Shown one piece after another: positions 1 through 11,591 of a DNA stretch of 64,000 nt. The notes under the pieces were generated by a model. That model saw nothing but the letters and a program-made list of their open reading frames with translations, ran no database searches and was not told the origin of the DNA. The first letter of the stretch is position 1. Every line of letters begins with the position of its first letter. This DNA is from Vitis vinifera. Lineage: Eukaryota > Streptophyta > Magnoliopsida > Vitales > Vitaceae. The stretch spans positions 6,077,501 through 6,141,500 of the forward strand of contig NC_081806.1 of assembly GCF_030704535.1 (NCBI RefSeq), given 5' to 3'. The position numbers and the translations under genes were made by a program.

Positions 1-615
1 GGCCTCCCGGGCTTCCGAATTGGCGCTATCTACTCCTCAAACCCCAGAATTATCACTGCATCAAGGAGAATGTCAAGCTTCTCTCTCATATCCTCCCAAA
101 CCCAGGTGCTGCTAAAGTGCCTTCTTTCCGACTCTGGATTTATCGCAGAGTATCTTGCTACAATTAAGGAGAGACTGAAAAGGCGACACGGGGAATTCAA
201 GAGGGGGTTGAAAGAGATAGGAATCGATTCCTTGGAAGGTAATGCAGGTCTATTCAGCTGGGTTAACTTGAGGAATTTATTGGTTTGTGATAATTGGGAT
301 GGAGAAATGAAGCTATGGAGAGTAATTCTTGAAGAAATCGGCTTGAACGTGAGCCCAGGATGCTCATTCCACTGCGAAGAACCGGGATGGTTTAGGGTTT
401 GTTATGGGAATATGAGCGAAGATGAGATGAATGTTGCTCTAGGCAGGATAAAGGCATTCATGTCGGCTGGTCGAGCACAAGAAATAGCAGTACTATCCAT
501 GGGGAAAACTGATGCATTGGCGGCAGCGGAGGGGTCCAGTGGGGTTGCGGCCGCAGCCTGCACATCACTTGGGTTGGATGCAGGTGATCTACAACCAGAG
601 CCACTTGCTCACTGA
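1..615 (+). CDS. 1-aminocyclopropane-1-carboxylate synthase, C-terminal part (5' truncated by window)
   Basis: The frame is open from base 1 (205 codons plus stop), so the start lies to the left of the window. The protein begins GLPGFRIGAIYS, the stretch that in the ACS family directly follows the PLP-binding lysine, which is therefore just outside. Further family signatures are MSSFSLISSQTQ, the ERLKRRH helix, GNAGLFSWVNLR, and the C-lobe segment NVSPGCSFHCEEPGWFRVC with its conserved arginine. ACS converts S-adenosylmethionine to ACC, the committed step of ethylene synthesis, in the cytosol as a PLP-dependent dimer. After the catalytic core the tail is Ala/Gly-rich and ends LQPEPLAH. I see no RLSF-type CDPK site and no cluster of Ser-Pro MAPK sites, which suggests a type-III-like isoform (inference). 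No intron is visible within this part. An aminotransferase-only ACS10/12-like protein is less likely. Confidence 0.93.
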   Translation, partial: GLPGFRIGAIYSSNPRIITASRRMSSFSLISSQTQVLLKCLLSDSGFIAEYLATIKERLKRRHGEFKRGLKEIGIDSLEGNAGLFSWVNLRNLLVCDNWDGEMKLWRVILEEIGLNVSPGCSFHCEEPGWFRVCYGNMSEDEMNVALGRIKAFMSAGRAQEIAVLSMGKTDALAAAEGSSGVAAAACTSLGLDAGDLQPEPLAH

Positions 616-1570
616 AATATGATGCCATGGTCTGAGATGTTAGTTGATCTGCATAGCTTATCCGTTTGTTTATTTAACTAGTATATTTTGGCACTCAGAA
701 TCTGTGTTTGTGAAGAAGGCTTGGTAGAGTGATTGTTTTCTAGTGAATGTCAATAGTTTGTGCTCTTAGATTCTTTGTGCATAAAAGCGCTGCAGAAGAG
801 GGTTGGCATATATATATATATATATATATTTTTAATTTCTGAAGACTGAGGAGCATCTTCTTCCTAAGATAAATGGTTTAGTTGAGATTGTGTGGACCAG
901 CTATGTCTTCCTTATGGGCACTGAAAAGGTGTTTGAACTTCTTCTGCTTACAATAACATATTCACAGGAGATCACATGACCGCAGTGTGGGCATCTCCCC
1001 TCAATCTGAATGCCAATATCACCCCCATAACTTCACCAAGATGATGGAACAACAAGCCCTAGCATTGTCCCTCGAACTCTCTTTTGGTTTCTAGTGATGT
1101 TAATTAATTAATAAACTCAGCTCACCATTTATCTGTTAAACCTATACCCATATATGGACAGACAAAATTTGGATTTATATCCAATAAAACAAATGGGAAA
1201 ATGTAAATTATAGAGAGATGATTCAAACCCATAACCTCCTATAAAACTAAGCTATGACAACAAATGGGGAAAATAGCTTGAACCCATGACCTCCGGTAGC
1301 ACCAAAATCTGATAACAAATGGGGGAAAATGCAAATCATGGAAAGATGACTTAAACCCATAACTTCCTGTAAAACCAAGCTTTAATGCTATGTTGAATTA
1401 CTAATTTTCCTAAAAAGGTATTAAAAGAATGAGAGAGAAAAAAAATCTATAACATAGGGTTTGCCCACATAAAATGTAGATGGTTTTGCTTGTGGCTGTT
1501 ATTTTTGGGTATATATGTGTTGTATGTTATAGTATTATAACATTTGGATGTAAGTCTCCCTAGATATATC
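616..1570. other. ACS 3' flank and noncoding spacer
   Basis: No gene is seen. The first 200 bases are the likely ACS 3' UTR and contain a TA dinucleotide run at about 809-829. Between 1178 and 1390 a short phrase (ataacctcctgtaaaacca-like, with aacaaatggggaaaa) recurs three times in diverged form, which looks like a decayed tandem repeat. Confidence 0.5.
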
Positions 1571-1579
1571 CCTGAGTTA

Positions 1580-2590
1580 TTCAGATGTCTACGATTGAGT
1601 TAATCTAAAGTTTTTTAAAATCTATTTTAATGATAACAAAATAAAGGATTAGAAAATTATATAAATTGAAAAACATTTTTGGAAGCTCAAGCATAATTTA
1701 AAAATCTTGATCATGCTCCATTTTCAAAATGTTTTTCATCCTAAATTTCTATAAGTGGGCCTTCAAATACAAAAATTTTGTGAGATTTATTGGCTAAATT
1801 GATAAAAACCTATCGTTTTTAAAGCGTTTTTCAATGCCAAAAAGGTTTCCAAAGTAAAAAAGAAGGGCACATAACTATCCGGAGATGATCATTTAGTGCA
1901 TGAAAGTTCACATCTTAAGACTTTCTAGTATAAGCAATTGATTGGCCGGTAAACCATTCCCATACTTAGAAGGGTGCACAATTTAGGGCAACAAGCAGTG
2001 CCCATCGGTTGAGTTGCTGATCAATTGCTTGGTCAATATAAGTGTGCAAGAGTTTGACCATTTAATCTCTCAATGGTGACTTGCAAGCTTATGGACATCA
2101 TTTCTAAATCTTTCAACTCTTGAATGTTAATTCTATCGATTATTAAGAGTTTTTAATAATACTCCTTATGTGCATTTATTTCAAAATTTTCAAATTTTCC
2201 TTGATTTCACCTTTGAGCCTAACTACTTTCTTCTTTGTGATATATTCTAAGCCAACTCTTATAATCTATCATTTGTTGTATCTCCTAGCTCTATGAGACA
2301 GGGTTTCAAAGTATTTGGGAGAATACTTAAAAAGCATTTGAAGAGTTTTAGTTGAAGAAGTTCTTGCTATATATACAGTGGAAAAACCTCCAAATTTAGG
2401 AAGAAGTTGGAGTGAGTAGACGTTGCTAGGTAGTTGTCAAATTATTATAAATCTTTGTTCACATCTTCTCTCTCTCTTGCTTATTGTTTACTTTATTGTG
2501 CTACTATTCAATTAAGCTTTTTAAATGTGTAGTGAATTCTAGCATGTTTAAAATTTGACCAACACCCAATTAGCCATCTTCTTGATATGT
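1580..2590 (+). repeat. Degenerate LTR-like remnant
   Basis: The segment opens with an LTR-start-like phrase (gttaatct ... tgataacaaa, about 1594-1640), resembling the better preserved LTR-like element at 29.29 kb. It then has a cggttgag motif near 2006. Near 2410-2500 a gagtagacgttgctaggtag / aaatctttgttcacatcttc stretch resembles bases 32200-32260 of that same element. No coding capacity remains. I read it as an old solo LTR of the same superfamily in the same orientation. The boundaries are approximate and the call rests on eye alignment. Confidence 0.35.
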
Positions 2591-4984
2591 ATAGTCAAAG
2601 TAGGTTAATTAAACTTCACTTAAACATGGATATCCATTTATGAAAAATGTGAATAAGGTCTTTCTTACTCTACTTTTTGACAAAGGTATGCACTTGGATA
2701 ATTGATTGTTTCACTTCTTTTAAAAGAAAGAATGTATGTTTTCTTCATCATAATAATTATGCTTAGATGATCCTTCAAAGTTGTTACCCTTATTAACACG
2801 ATATCTTGATGCCAACACACATGTATGAATTGGAAGCAGGGTTTTGGGAGTCCAAAATGGACTTGACATCGAGTATTTCAAAACTAATTCAAGGTTCTTT
2901 GTTTGATAGTTAGAGTTAAGCTTATTGAGGTGGGATAGACATGAGCTCATTTTGATCACAATGAGAGAGAGGAAACTATAGTGATTTTGTGACACATCAT
3001 CTTTAAAGGCTTTTGCGTCATCTTTGAATGATTAATTAATATAAAAGTAACTATTTTCTAGCACTATAAGAAGACTCAATTTTTTTACCAAATGAAATTC
3101 TTGATCTCTTTGACTTGATCCTACTATCTCTCTTTCTAATTCCATTGTCTCTCACGTTACTTCACTCTCTTCTCAAACTCTTAAACTTCACCTTCACACT
3201 TAATTGATGTTCTACTATAGTTAAGAATCTGATTTCAACAAGCTTCATGTGTTAATTTAGGATTATATTTTAAATTGTTTTTTTATCCATGATAAATAGT
3301 TTGAGGTTGATTAAAATTAACTTATAAGATATTATTTGAATCAAAGGAAAATGAATTTATAAATTCTCTATTATTTAATTAATAGTTTTTCTATTTGTTA
3401 AACATAAGAATTAAAATCATCAAATTCATTAACCTATTCAAGGAAAAACGAGAATGAAAATAAAATATTCATTTTATCTTATTTTATTTTATCATCTTAT
3501 AAATTCTCTATTATCTTATAAAATAAAATAAAATTCCCAGATACCAAACATTGTCTTAATTTATTTTATCTTATTTGCCTATGATAAAATTGACGTGTCG
3601 TGCCTAGATACCAACATTCCCTTAATACATTATATTTTATATCATTTGCCTATAATAAAATTCACCTATATATATCACTATTATTTTATGATATATTTTA
3701 TAAATATTTTTAGTTTATTTTAAACTAAAAGTTCATCTATTTTTTTTTACAAATGAGTGATATAGAAAAAAAAAAAAAAAGAAGAAAGATGGAGGATAAG
3801 AATAGTTTTATGATTTATGGGTGAGTCCGTACATTTAAACTTCTAGAGCATATATAGAAAAATGGTATACATGAACTTTTAGAGTGTACATGGAAAAATG
3901 GATAGATGATATATTCAACGATTTATCCTATTCTATATTTAGTTGGATACGATAAAATAAAAGTAATGATATAATTTATCTTATCTTATTATCAAACAAA
4001 TATGAAATATGATATATTATCTTATTTCATATCCTATACCATGTGATATCTAAGCCAAAATATGACTTAAAAGATATAAGATATAAAATTACAAAAGTAT
4101 ATAACCATTATTTCCTTGTATTTTATTTTTAAAGTAGGCTTTTAATGTACCACATTTGAGTTCTGTTTATTTGATTAATAGGATCATTTAAGGCATTCAT
4201 TTTGAAGAATGACCTCCTCTTTTGAAAATATGAAATACAATTTTTTTGGACAAAAATACTCTTCAATAATTTTTAAATTCCTATCTCTCATCATATATAT
4301 ATATATATATGTATATATATTATATCTTTTAATCAAATATTTCTTTAAGTTACAATTTAATAAAGATATCAACCAAAAATTAACCACATTTTGCAAGCTC
4401 TCTATTGAAATTAAAATACATAGATGATTAGTTCATTTCACTATTTTTTGTAAGGTATTTACTTCTAGCAATTAAAAATCCTGCATTAATTGCTGCTTTA
4501 ACTATTATTGAGGTTGATAAGATTATGAATGATAAAATAGATACTAAGTAATGTCATTGAATTACATTTAGAGTGTGTTTGTCACTTACTCAAATTGCTT
4601 TTAATAGAAGTGTTTTCTTTAAAAGTTTTTTTAGAAAAATTGTTTTTTAAGAAAACATTACAAATGATTTTTCAATACTAGAAGTGATTTTTTTTTTTTT
4701 TAGATTTAAAAAGTTTTTCTTTAATTTTGTTTTTTTTTTTTTTTTTCAAAAACACTTTTTTGGCTAAAAACACTTCATAAAATTACTATGAAATGAACTC
4801 TTAGCTTACTTCTTTCTTTAATTTTTTGGTTTTTATAGGTGATGTTACATTTATATTTTCAAGTCCTATTATTTATAATCTAATCATATTTATTTGTATT
4901 TTTATACCTTAATTTCATTTGTTTATTGTTTTTATATATCCTAATTCTTATTTTTATGTATATAAAAAAAACCTCAATTAGACA
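2591..4984. repeat. AT-rich spacer with decayed MITE-like repeats
   Basis: No gene is visible. Bases 3535-3600 and 3603-3665 are a diverged direct repeat of about 65 bp (cagataccaaacattgtctt / tagataccaacattccctta, each followed by a ttatctt/ttatat tract). Bases 3900-4085 resemble the right arm of the MITE-like unit at 12.1-12.2 kb (aatatgaaatatgatat followed by catatccta). A perfect AT run lies at about 4292-4311. Bases 4570-4800 start gagtgtgtttgtcactt and end with runs of aaaaacactt, the style of small hairpin transposons. All of this is noncoding, and the short open frames here are low-complexity. Confidence 0.45.
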
Positions 4985-5470
4985 GACATACATAACGATG
5001 ATGATGACGATGATGACGCTAAGTTGTAAAACTTTTTATTGAAGTTAATGATCATAATCATGATGAATTGTAATATCTATCATTTGAGATGAGAATGAAA
5101 AGTGATGATGAATTGTAAAATTTTTCCTACACAAATATTGAATCCATATGTATTTATGTAATTAAAGATGATGAGTTGTAAAATTATTTAATTTTACCAT
5201 TGTTCACCATCATCTAAAATCAAGACTATATATGTATTTGAGTAATTAAAGATGATGAGTTGTAAAATTATTTAATTTTACAATTGGTCACCATAATCTA
5301 AAATGCAGACTATGTATTTGTGTAATGAAAGTTTGATTTATAAAAATTTTACATCTCATCATATTTAATTACAAAAATACGTGTGGATTCATTTGCAGAT
5401 GAAATGTATTCATTCTCATATGTGTTTTTGTAATTAAAGTTCGATTCATTTACACATGAAAACTTTGCAT
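4985..5470. repeat. Tandem plus inverted repeat block (MITE-like)
   Basis: An 84-bp unit is present twice in tandem, 5149-5232 and 5233-5313. Both copies carry aattaaagatgatgagttgt followed by aaaattatttaatttta. The stretch 5340-5400, read on the reverse strand, repeats the same phrase (gaatccacacgtatttttgt, then aattaaatatgatgagatgt). The block could therefore fold as a long hairpin. This is the structure expected of a palindromic MITE or of a decayed tandem array. No terminal target duplication could be fixed. Confidence 0.45.
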
Positions 5471-6718
5471 AAAGATATAATCGTGTTAATAATTAATCAT
5501 CTTTTTGCTAAAAATAAAAAAACATTTGTAGAAGGAATCCAAATGCTTAATTACTCTTCCCTCTCATATTCTTGAATTATTTACCATTTTTAATCAAATT
5601 GAAAATATTATGATTATGTTTGGTTCTCGAAAAATTTAAATAAAAATGTAAGGGAAAGAAAATAAAGATTAAAAGTAGAAGGAAAATAAAAAATAGCTTC
5701 AAACTCAATCAATTATTTTGAATGCTCTCCAAACTTATTTCATTAATATCCCTTCCTCATACAAAGATTAAATAATTTAAAATATATAAATTCTTGACGA
5801 ATTTTAATCAAATTTGATTTTCTTTTGAATTTTTCACAATGGAATCAAGTATTAGAAAACCATTTTTCGTAACACTTTTTTTTTCTCTCTTCTTAATACT
5901 TTTCGACAATCAAATATAGTTTATATGATCGGTCAGGAAGAGGGATTGAAAAGGGTTTTTTTTTACCCATCCTTTGTCTTTCTGGAATAAATTCATCTGG
6001 AGAATAAAAAAAAAGATGAAAATTAAAAAATTAAAATTTATTTTCTCCTCTTGTCCCTAATTTTTTAGGAACCAAATAGATATTTTCCATATATCATCAA
6101 TCAGACTAGACTAGCATAACAAAAGGGAGAAGTTTTATTTGTTCCTCATTGTCTTTAGATGAACTTGTTGTATCATTTTCTATTAAATGACAGTGGATGG
6201 AGAGAGAAGAAATTAAAATCATGAAATTAGTACTAAATGGAAGTGAAATTCCATTCTCATTCCATGCTATTATGTATGCAACAAAATGCCAGGAATGAGG
6301 GACAAATGGAATAATTTCCCACTCAGCAATTCCATTTCCATCAGACAAACAAACTCATTCATTTCTTTATTAATGGACTTGGTTCCAAGCACAAAATGCC
6401 AGAGAACTAATTTTTTTGTGCCATTGCACAAAGAGAATATATATTAAAATTGGAAACAACACATTTCACAATCTTGTGAGGCTTAAAACTGAATTGAGCA
6501 CATCTAGAAAGAGAGCTATGATTAGTACCATAAAGGAAAATTCCCAATACTACTCAATCATGAACATTGAGCACAGGAAAATCAAACAAATCAAGATGAC
6601 ATGAAAGCATGAACAGGTCTTAGACAACCCTTCAAACCAAAAGATGAGAAGCCCATAAAGATAAGAAGAACCCTTCATGAAGGCAACTTAGGAAGAGAGG
6701 GTGGTGGCTTGGTGTTGT
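5471..6718. other. Noncoding spacer and 3' flank of the AP2/B3 gene
   Basis: No gene is supported. The sequence is AT-rich with homopolymer runs. Bases 5618-5700 (tatgtttggttctcgaaaaa onward) resemble 10990-11080 and look like copies of a small dispersed repeat. Bases 6605-6718 are the likely 3' UTR of the minus-strand AP2/B3 gene. Confidence 0.5.
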
Positions 6719-7648
6719 TCAACCAAGTTTTACACCAAATAGCACAAACCCTTTGTCTGCTGCCTCTTTTTCCTTGTCATCAACATCCATTCCATTGTTA
6801 CTGTTTCCTCCCACACTGATTTCCTCTCCCATATGCTCACCAATGGCATCACTTTCCCAATCGCCACGGTCTACATCTATCATGAAAAATGCACTCTCTT
6901 CAAACTCCTCTTCAATTCCACATCTATAAAAAGAGATAGTCTCTCCTCTTTTCAGTCTTTTTGCATTGACAAACTGTTTCCAGCCAGTTGTAAACACAAA
7001 GCTCTGATTGCTCTCCCAACAAGAATATCGGAAAGTCCAAGGAATGCCATCCTTATCATAGAACATTAACTGGACAGATTCCACATCACCTGTGATTGGC
7101 GGAAAGTACATCAGTGCATATTCCTTAGGGATGAGTAGCCTAGGGTGCTTGGCAACATCTCTTGGAGTTAGCGCCTTCTTAAAAAGTAGTTGATAAGAGA
7201 TCCCTTGTTCACACATCGGGTCACTCGCATAGTTCATTATCAATGATTGATCTGCAATGAAAGTTGCAAGGTTGGATGAGTAAGACTTATCTTTAATCAT
7301 TTTGAAAATCTCACCGATGGAGTAATAGCTCTGGAACATGATCTCTTGAGGGCTATGATCAGACCAAGGGAAGTTGAGGAATGAATCTCCTTTATGGAGC
7401 TTGAGGGCTGCTGTATCATAAGCTCTAGCTGCCTCCTCTGCAGTCGGAAATGTCCCAAGCCAGACAAGCTGGTATTGGATGGAGATCCGCGCACCCCAGT
7501 TGCCACTGTGTAGCAAAACTACCCCTCTGAACCTTGAGGAGCGATGATCATTTGGTTGACTGAGGCTGAAGCTGTTGCTCGAGAATGATCTTTCTGCCAC
7601 CATGCCAGCTCTTGAGTAAGAAATAGTACTATCCATCTCCAGCTCCAT
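6719..7648 (-). CDS. AP2/ERF and B3 domain transcription factor (RAV family)
   Basis: Single-exon gene of 309 residues, as is usual for RAV genes. I start it at the ATG at 7648 (MELEMDST); the frame extends two codons further only through a TTG. The AP2 domain is at about residues 37-95 (SSRFRGVVLLHSGNWGARI ... WLGTFPTAEEAARAYDTAAL ... LNFPW), with the WLG and AARAYD elements intact. The B3 domain is at about 154-258 (LFKKALTPRDVAKHPRLLIP ... WTFRYSCW ... GWKQFVNAKRLKRGETISFY). The C terminus carries LFGVKLG, a close match to the R/KLFGV repression motif of RAV proteins. Expected role: nuclear DNA binding to a bipartite CAACA/CACCTG-type site and repression. The order and sequence recall the At1g50680/At1g51120 subgroup rather than RAV1/TEM1 (inference from memory). 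There are no breaks. Confidence 0.93.
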   Translation of the reverse strand: MELEMDSTISYSRAGMVAERSFSSNSFSLSQPNDHRSSRFRGVVLLHSGNWGARISIQYQLVWLGTFPTAEEAARAYDTAALKLHKGDSFLNFPWSDHSPQEIMFQSYYSIGEIFKMIKDKSYSSNLATFIADQSLIMNYASDPMCEQGISYQLLFKKALTPRDVAKHPRLLIPKEYALMYFPPITGDVESVQLMFYDKDGIPWTFRYSCWESNQSFVFTTGWKQFVNAKRLKRGETISFYRCGIEEEFEESAFFMIDVDRGDWESDAIGEHMGEEISVGGNSNNGMDVDDKEKEAADKGFVLFGVKLG

Positions 7649-7887
7649 GGACAAGCTTCAAGAAAAACACAATTAGAGCAAAAGGAAGGAGAAATGTGAT
7701 GATTTCAAAAAGAACAGTTTAGGCTTTGCCTATTTGTAATTTGATAGAGGTTTTTCTATTTAATTTGTACATGCAAATTTGCACTAATTATGGTAAACCT
7801 AAGCTATAGAGACGAATCTAGAAGATTTGCGTCCGGATTTGCCGGGGTTATACTTTTTCTTATATGTACATTAGTATAAAAAGATGG
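7649..7887 (-). promoter_or_regulatory. Presumed 5' UTR and promoter of the AP2/B3 gene
   Basis: This is the 240 bases upstream of the minus-strand start. It is AT-rich and contains no open frame of note. I could not fix a TATA box with confidence. A direct repeat begins at 7888, which bounds the unique upstream sequence. Confidence 0.3.
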
Positions 7888-8205
7888 AATAGGCATTAAT
7901 GGGCTTTCCATTGTGACGCCTCAAAAAGAAGTAAAATGACATGTAGAAAATGTATGTCCACTGGCCGATGTTGTACTTCTAACTTACCATAAAAAACCTT
8001 CCATACAAATTGAAATTAGAAAAAAAAAAATGAAAATTCAATAGTCTATCTCCATGTCTTACGAGTTAATTAATAGGCATTAATGGCCTTCCCGTTGTGA
8101 AACTACAAAATGAAGTAAAATGGCATGGTAGAAAACCTATATGTCCACCAGCAGACGCTATTACTTCTAGCTTAGTAAAAAAAAATAATAATAACTTTCT
8201 AAATT
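7888..8205. repeat. 184-bp tandem direct repeat, second copy split by a LINE fragment
   Basis: Copy 1 runs 7888-8071 and copy 2 starts at 8072. Both begin aataggcattaatgg and share a gaagtaaaatg core, a gtccac stretch and an acttctar phrase. Copy 2 stops matching near 8205 where LINE sequence begins. Its missing tail (ccataacaattgaaattgg, then an A-run and ctccattgtcctacaag) reappears at about 9437-9512. In copy 1 the tail is at 8001-8067 (ccatacaaattgaaattag, A-run, ctccatgtcttacgag). Confidence 0.6.
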
Positions 8206-9430
8206 TTTTTTAATAAAGGGCTTGAATTAAAAGTGCCAAAAGACAGGGAAAAAAAAACACATGAAATATACAAACAACGCCCAAAAAAACCTAAGCAATG
8301 AGGAGAAGAAAAAAATCATCTCCTTACTTGACAAACAACCAATCTATGAAATCAATTAAGGACAAAGTATGATCTTTTATATACACCTTAATCCAATTCA
8401 CAAAAGTATATAATAAAATATATTTAATTATTTAGTTAGACCGCTCAACATCGTTGAAAGTTCTTCCATTTCTTTCCATTCATAAAGTCCACATTAAACA
8501 CAAAGGGGCAGCCCTATACACCTTTTCCCTTTTTTACCCACAAAAGAGTTGTATCATCCTAGAAAATCCCTTCTAACTGAGAAATGTATAACTCATTGCA
8601 CAGCGAAAAGGGAAAAGATCAAAATCCACAACATTCTAGCTTTGCCACAAAACAAGAGTAGGTGGTTAGTAATTTTCTCATCTTCTTTGCATAAGTAGCA
8701 TATATTTGGGATATTCTAACCCCTCTTTTTTCAACTGGTCTATGGTCAGAATTCTGCTTCAAGCAAAAAAAAACTCACCCTCACAGGGGCCAAGACTTCC
8801 AATTGATACTCCATGGGAAAGGTTCTCTAAAAGCCCTTGTGTAGAAGTAATAAAGGGGCTTAATAGAGAATTTGTTGTACTTACTCTCTCTAGCTCATAA
8901 CGTCCTCTACTTCTCTTCTCACAACCAAGGATAGTAGTTTGCGAAACAAAGCCTCCACTTTCCCCAACTCCCAATCGTATTGAAAAGCGAGGACTCCAAC
9001 TAGCCAAATCCTTGTCCTCCTCCCAAGCTTCTGACACCCAACCATTTTTATTAAATGCCAAATGAAATAAGTTAGAGAAAGCTTCTTTCAAGGTTAGTTT
9101 CTCATACCACAAATCTTTCCAAAACTTGACCCTTCTCCTATTCCCTACCATAAAGTGGAATCTACATCTTAATTCCTCCTATTCATTTCTGATGATTTTC
9201 CACACTCCCACACCATAACCTTCTCTTACTCCTCTCAAACACCACCCCCCATCCTTTATTCCATACTTCCTTACGATGATTTGTACTTTCCAAAGGACTC
9301 CCCTTCTATTGCAAATCTCCAACTCCACTTCCTCATAGCAAGGCTTTATTTAGGGCCACAAAAGTACAGATTCCTAGGCCGCCCTCCTTCTTATCCACAC
9401 AAACTAAATTCCAATTCCCCTTTTTGTTGC
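8206..9430 (-). mobile_element. LINE (non-LTR retrotransposon) 3' fragment
   Basis: Reverse-strand translation shows the C-terminal half of a plant L1-type ORF2. From 9151 down: VGNRRRVKFWKDLWYE, then (after frame changes) the zinc-finger-RVT region, which includes LTIDQLKKRGVRISQICYLC at about 8750-8670 followed by a His-Cys half (NHLLLFCGKARMLW). The reverse transcriptase and endonuclease domains are missing, so this is a 5'-truncated insertion, the usual product of L1-type retrotransposition. It holds several stops and frameshifts and cannot be active. The 3' end is at the low coordinate, next to a T-run at about 8205-8213. It sits inside the second copy of the tandem repeat that begins at 8072. 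Confidence 0.75.
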
Positions 9431-11591
9431 AAATTTCCATAACAATTGAAATTGGAAAAAAAAAAAAAAAGGAGAAGGCACAAAGACAACAGTCTCCATT
9501 GTCCTACAAGCTGATGGAAAAGTGAGAATTTGAAGAGCAGATGAAACGAAAAAATTGAAAGCGGAAGATAATCTATCTATTGTACTAGATTTGCTACCCA
9601 TATATAGTTAGTTCATCACCAAAAGGTTGATATAAAAGAACAGTCATGTAGTTGGGTTCTTAGGATTTCCATTACTGAAGTTTACGTACCACAATGTTAA
9701 TCATGCTACTAAAGTACAATTGTTTCATGTATGGAAACTTTGTCCATGACTACCTCGTCAATTAAAGTCGATAATCTCTTATATGACATTGCAAGGAAAT
9801 AACAGTGCAGCTAGAATTTCAATAGCTTATTGTCATTGATTTGGGTCTCTCCTAAGCACTAGCACAACACTAAGACAACTCAAGCTTGCTTGATGAAGCT
9901 AAGTTAATCTTTCCCCAACTTATACTAAACTATAGTTAGGCAATTCGGAAGCTAAGACTTGAAAAAGAAGAGAACATGCTTGAAAGCTTGAAAAAATGCA
10001 ATTATATAGTTCTCAAAGCTTTACAAGGAGTGTAGCTTACAAGATCTATTGTCTTGGCCAAATGAGGATCTCTCCTAGCTAGTTAAGACAACTAGAGTGT
10101 TCTATAGATCCTGAGGTTTTTGGAGGACCCTGCAACCACCTCCCATAACATCTGCGTTATGTAGAGTATCTACACAATTCCTGAGTCTTCTAGATATTCC
10201 TAGTCCCTTTAAGAGATTTTCAGTCTAGTTTGGTCAGTTCCACATAACTCTGAAGAACTTTACTCTTCTTTGGAAGCTTGTGGAATATTCTGGTATTTTC
10301 TAGCAAGCTCCAAAGTATGCCTAGCAAGCTCCCAAAAAAAAAAAAAACAAGCCTGACCAGTCTTTTTTTTTTTTTTTATGTAGAGTCCTGAGGAGCAGGG
10401 ATAATGTTGAAAACCTTCCTGCTCCCCTGCATGAACGAGCAGGCGGTAACATTATGCTTATAAACAAGTTCTGGTTCAGGCTTTCTTTAGAATGAATAAC
10501 TATCTCATTAACTTGTTTCCTTACTTAAACAAGAAGACTCACTTGTCAATCAACTACCTTTCTTAAAAAACGAAAAAGAAAAATCAAGAAGTTAGACAGA
10601 ATAATCAAGAAGTTCAATGTAAGTGTTCTAATAGGACTCTCTAAATCTTCAATATCTACAAATTTAGTTAGACGTATCTTTTGTTTCTGATTAAAAAAAA
10701 AAAGAATTAGCCTACTAGATTCCCATATTCAAGATTTGGATTATGTAGGTTTCTCAGTCATATAAGAAACATTTAAGGCATGGAGACTTAATCACTTCTT
10801 TTTTTAATGGAAGTCATTAAACAGAAAATGCACTAACTTTTGTTGAACTGAATCAAAACTTTTTCATATCCTTAGTAACTCATGCTGTGAAATTCTAGTA
10901 GTTTCACTATCTAAGTTTGCATTATACAGAAGATTGAAATTTCCAAATGGAGCTATAATTATGGGGATCAGATGGAATATTCCTTAAAGTTATGTTTGGT
11001 TCTCGGAAAATACTAAGGAAAGAAAAAAGAATATAAAGGAAAATAATTTTTTCATGTTTGGTTTCACTATAAATTTTTTTTAAAATGATTTAATCTTTAT
11101 ATAACGGAGGAAATTAAGTGTGTTGGAGTTGGGTTTGGGTGCCCAAGTGGGCTGACTTGACCCGACCCAACCCAAATAAGTGAGAAAATGGGGAAGCAGT
11201 TTCTGGGAGTTTCATAATTACCCAGAAACTGCCACTATTAAAAATAAATAAATAAATAAAAATTCTTTTTATTATTATTTTTTTTCTTTGAGTGAAATCT
11301 CTCTTGGTGAGAATTCTCTCCCTAAAAACCTAAGAGAGATATTTTGGCTTCTCTCTCCCTAAAAACCACCAATAGAAGAAATATGTTTTCTTTTCTCTCT
11401 GAGAAACAAAAAGAATAAAAATATAATTCTTCTAAAGAAACAAAAGGTCCTCTCTTGAAGTTATTCATAGTTTTCTATGTGAAACGAATGTTACAGCTCT
11501 ATATGAGAAACGAATAATTCTCATATTCGTAGTTTCATTCATGATTTGAGACGAAAAATTTGGCTAGTGAAACAACCAATGCATAACCTAA
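9431..11591. other. Noncoding spacer
   Basis: No gene was recognised. Bases 9437-9512 are the displaced tail of the 8072 repeat copy. Bases 10050-10320 are rich in short ctagcaagctc / ctagt words without a clear period. Bases 10990-11080 (tatgtttggttctcgg) resemble 5618 onward. Bases 11140-11590 contain repeated ctctctccctaaaaacc words. The short open frames in this stretch lack codon structure or a recognisable domain. Confidence 0.5.

Noticed and set aside
1178..1390. Possible tRNA-like or retroelement signal around the repeated aacccataacctcc phrase
   Set aside because: I could not fold a cloverleaf or find A and B boxes at the right spacing; kept only as a decayed repeat.
4184..4427. Overlapping open frames on both strands around an AT microsatellite
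   Set aside because: Low-complexity, Ile/Tyr/Lys-rich peptides driven by the AT run, with no domain or splice context.
6833..7506. Open frames within the AP2/B3 gene in other frames
   Set aside because: They are shadows of the clear 309-residue AP2/B3 protein.
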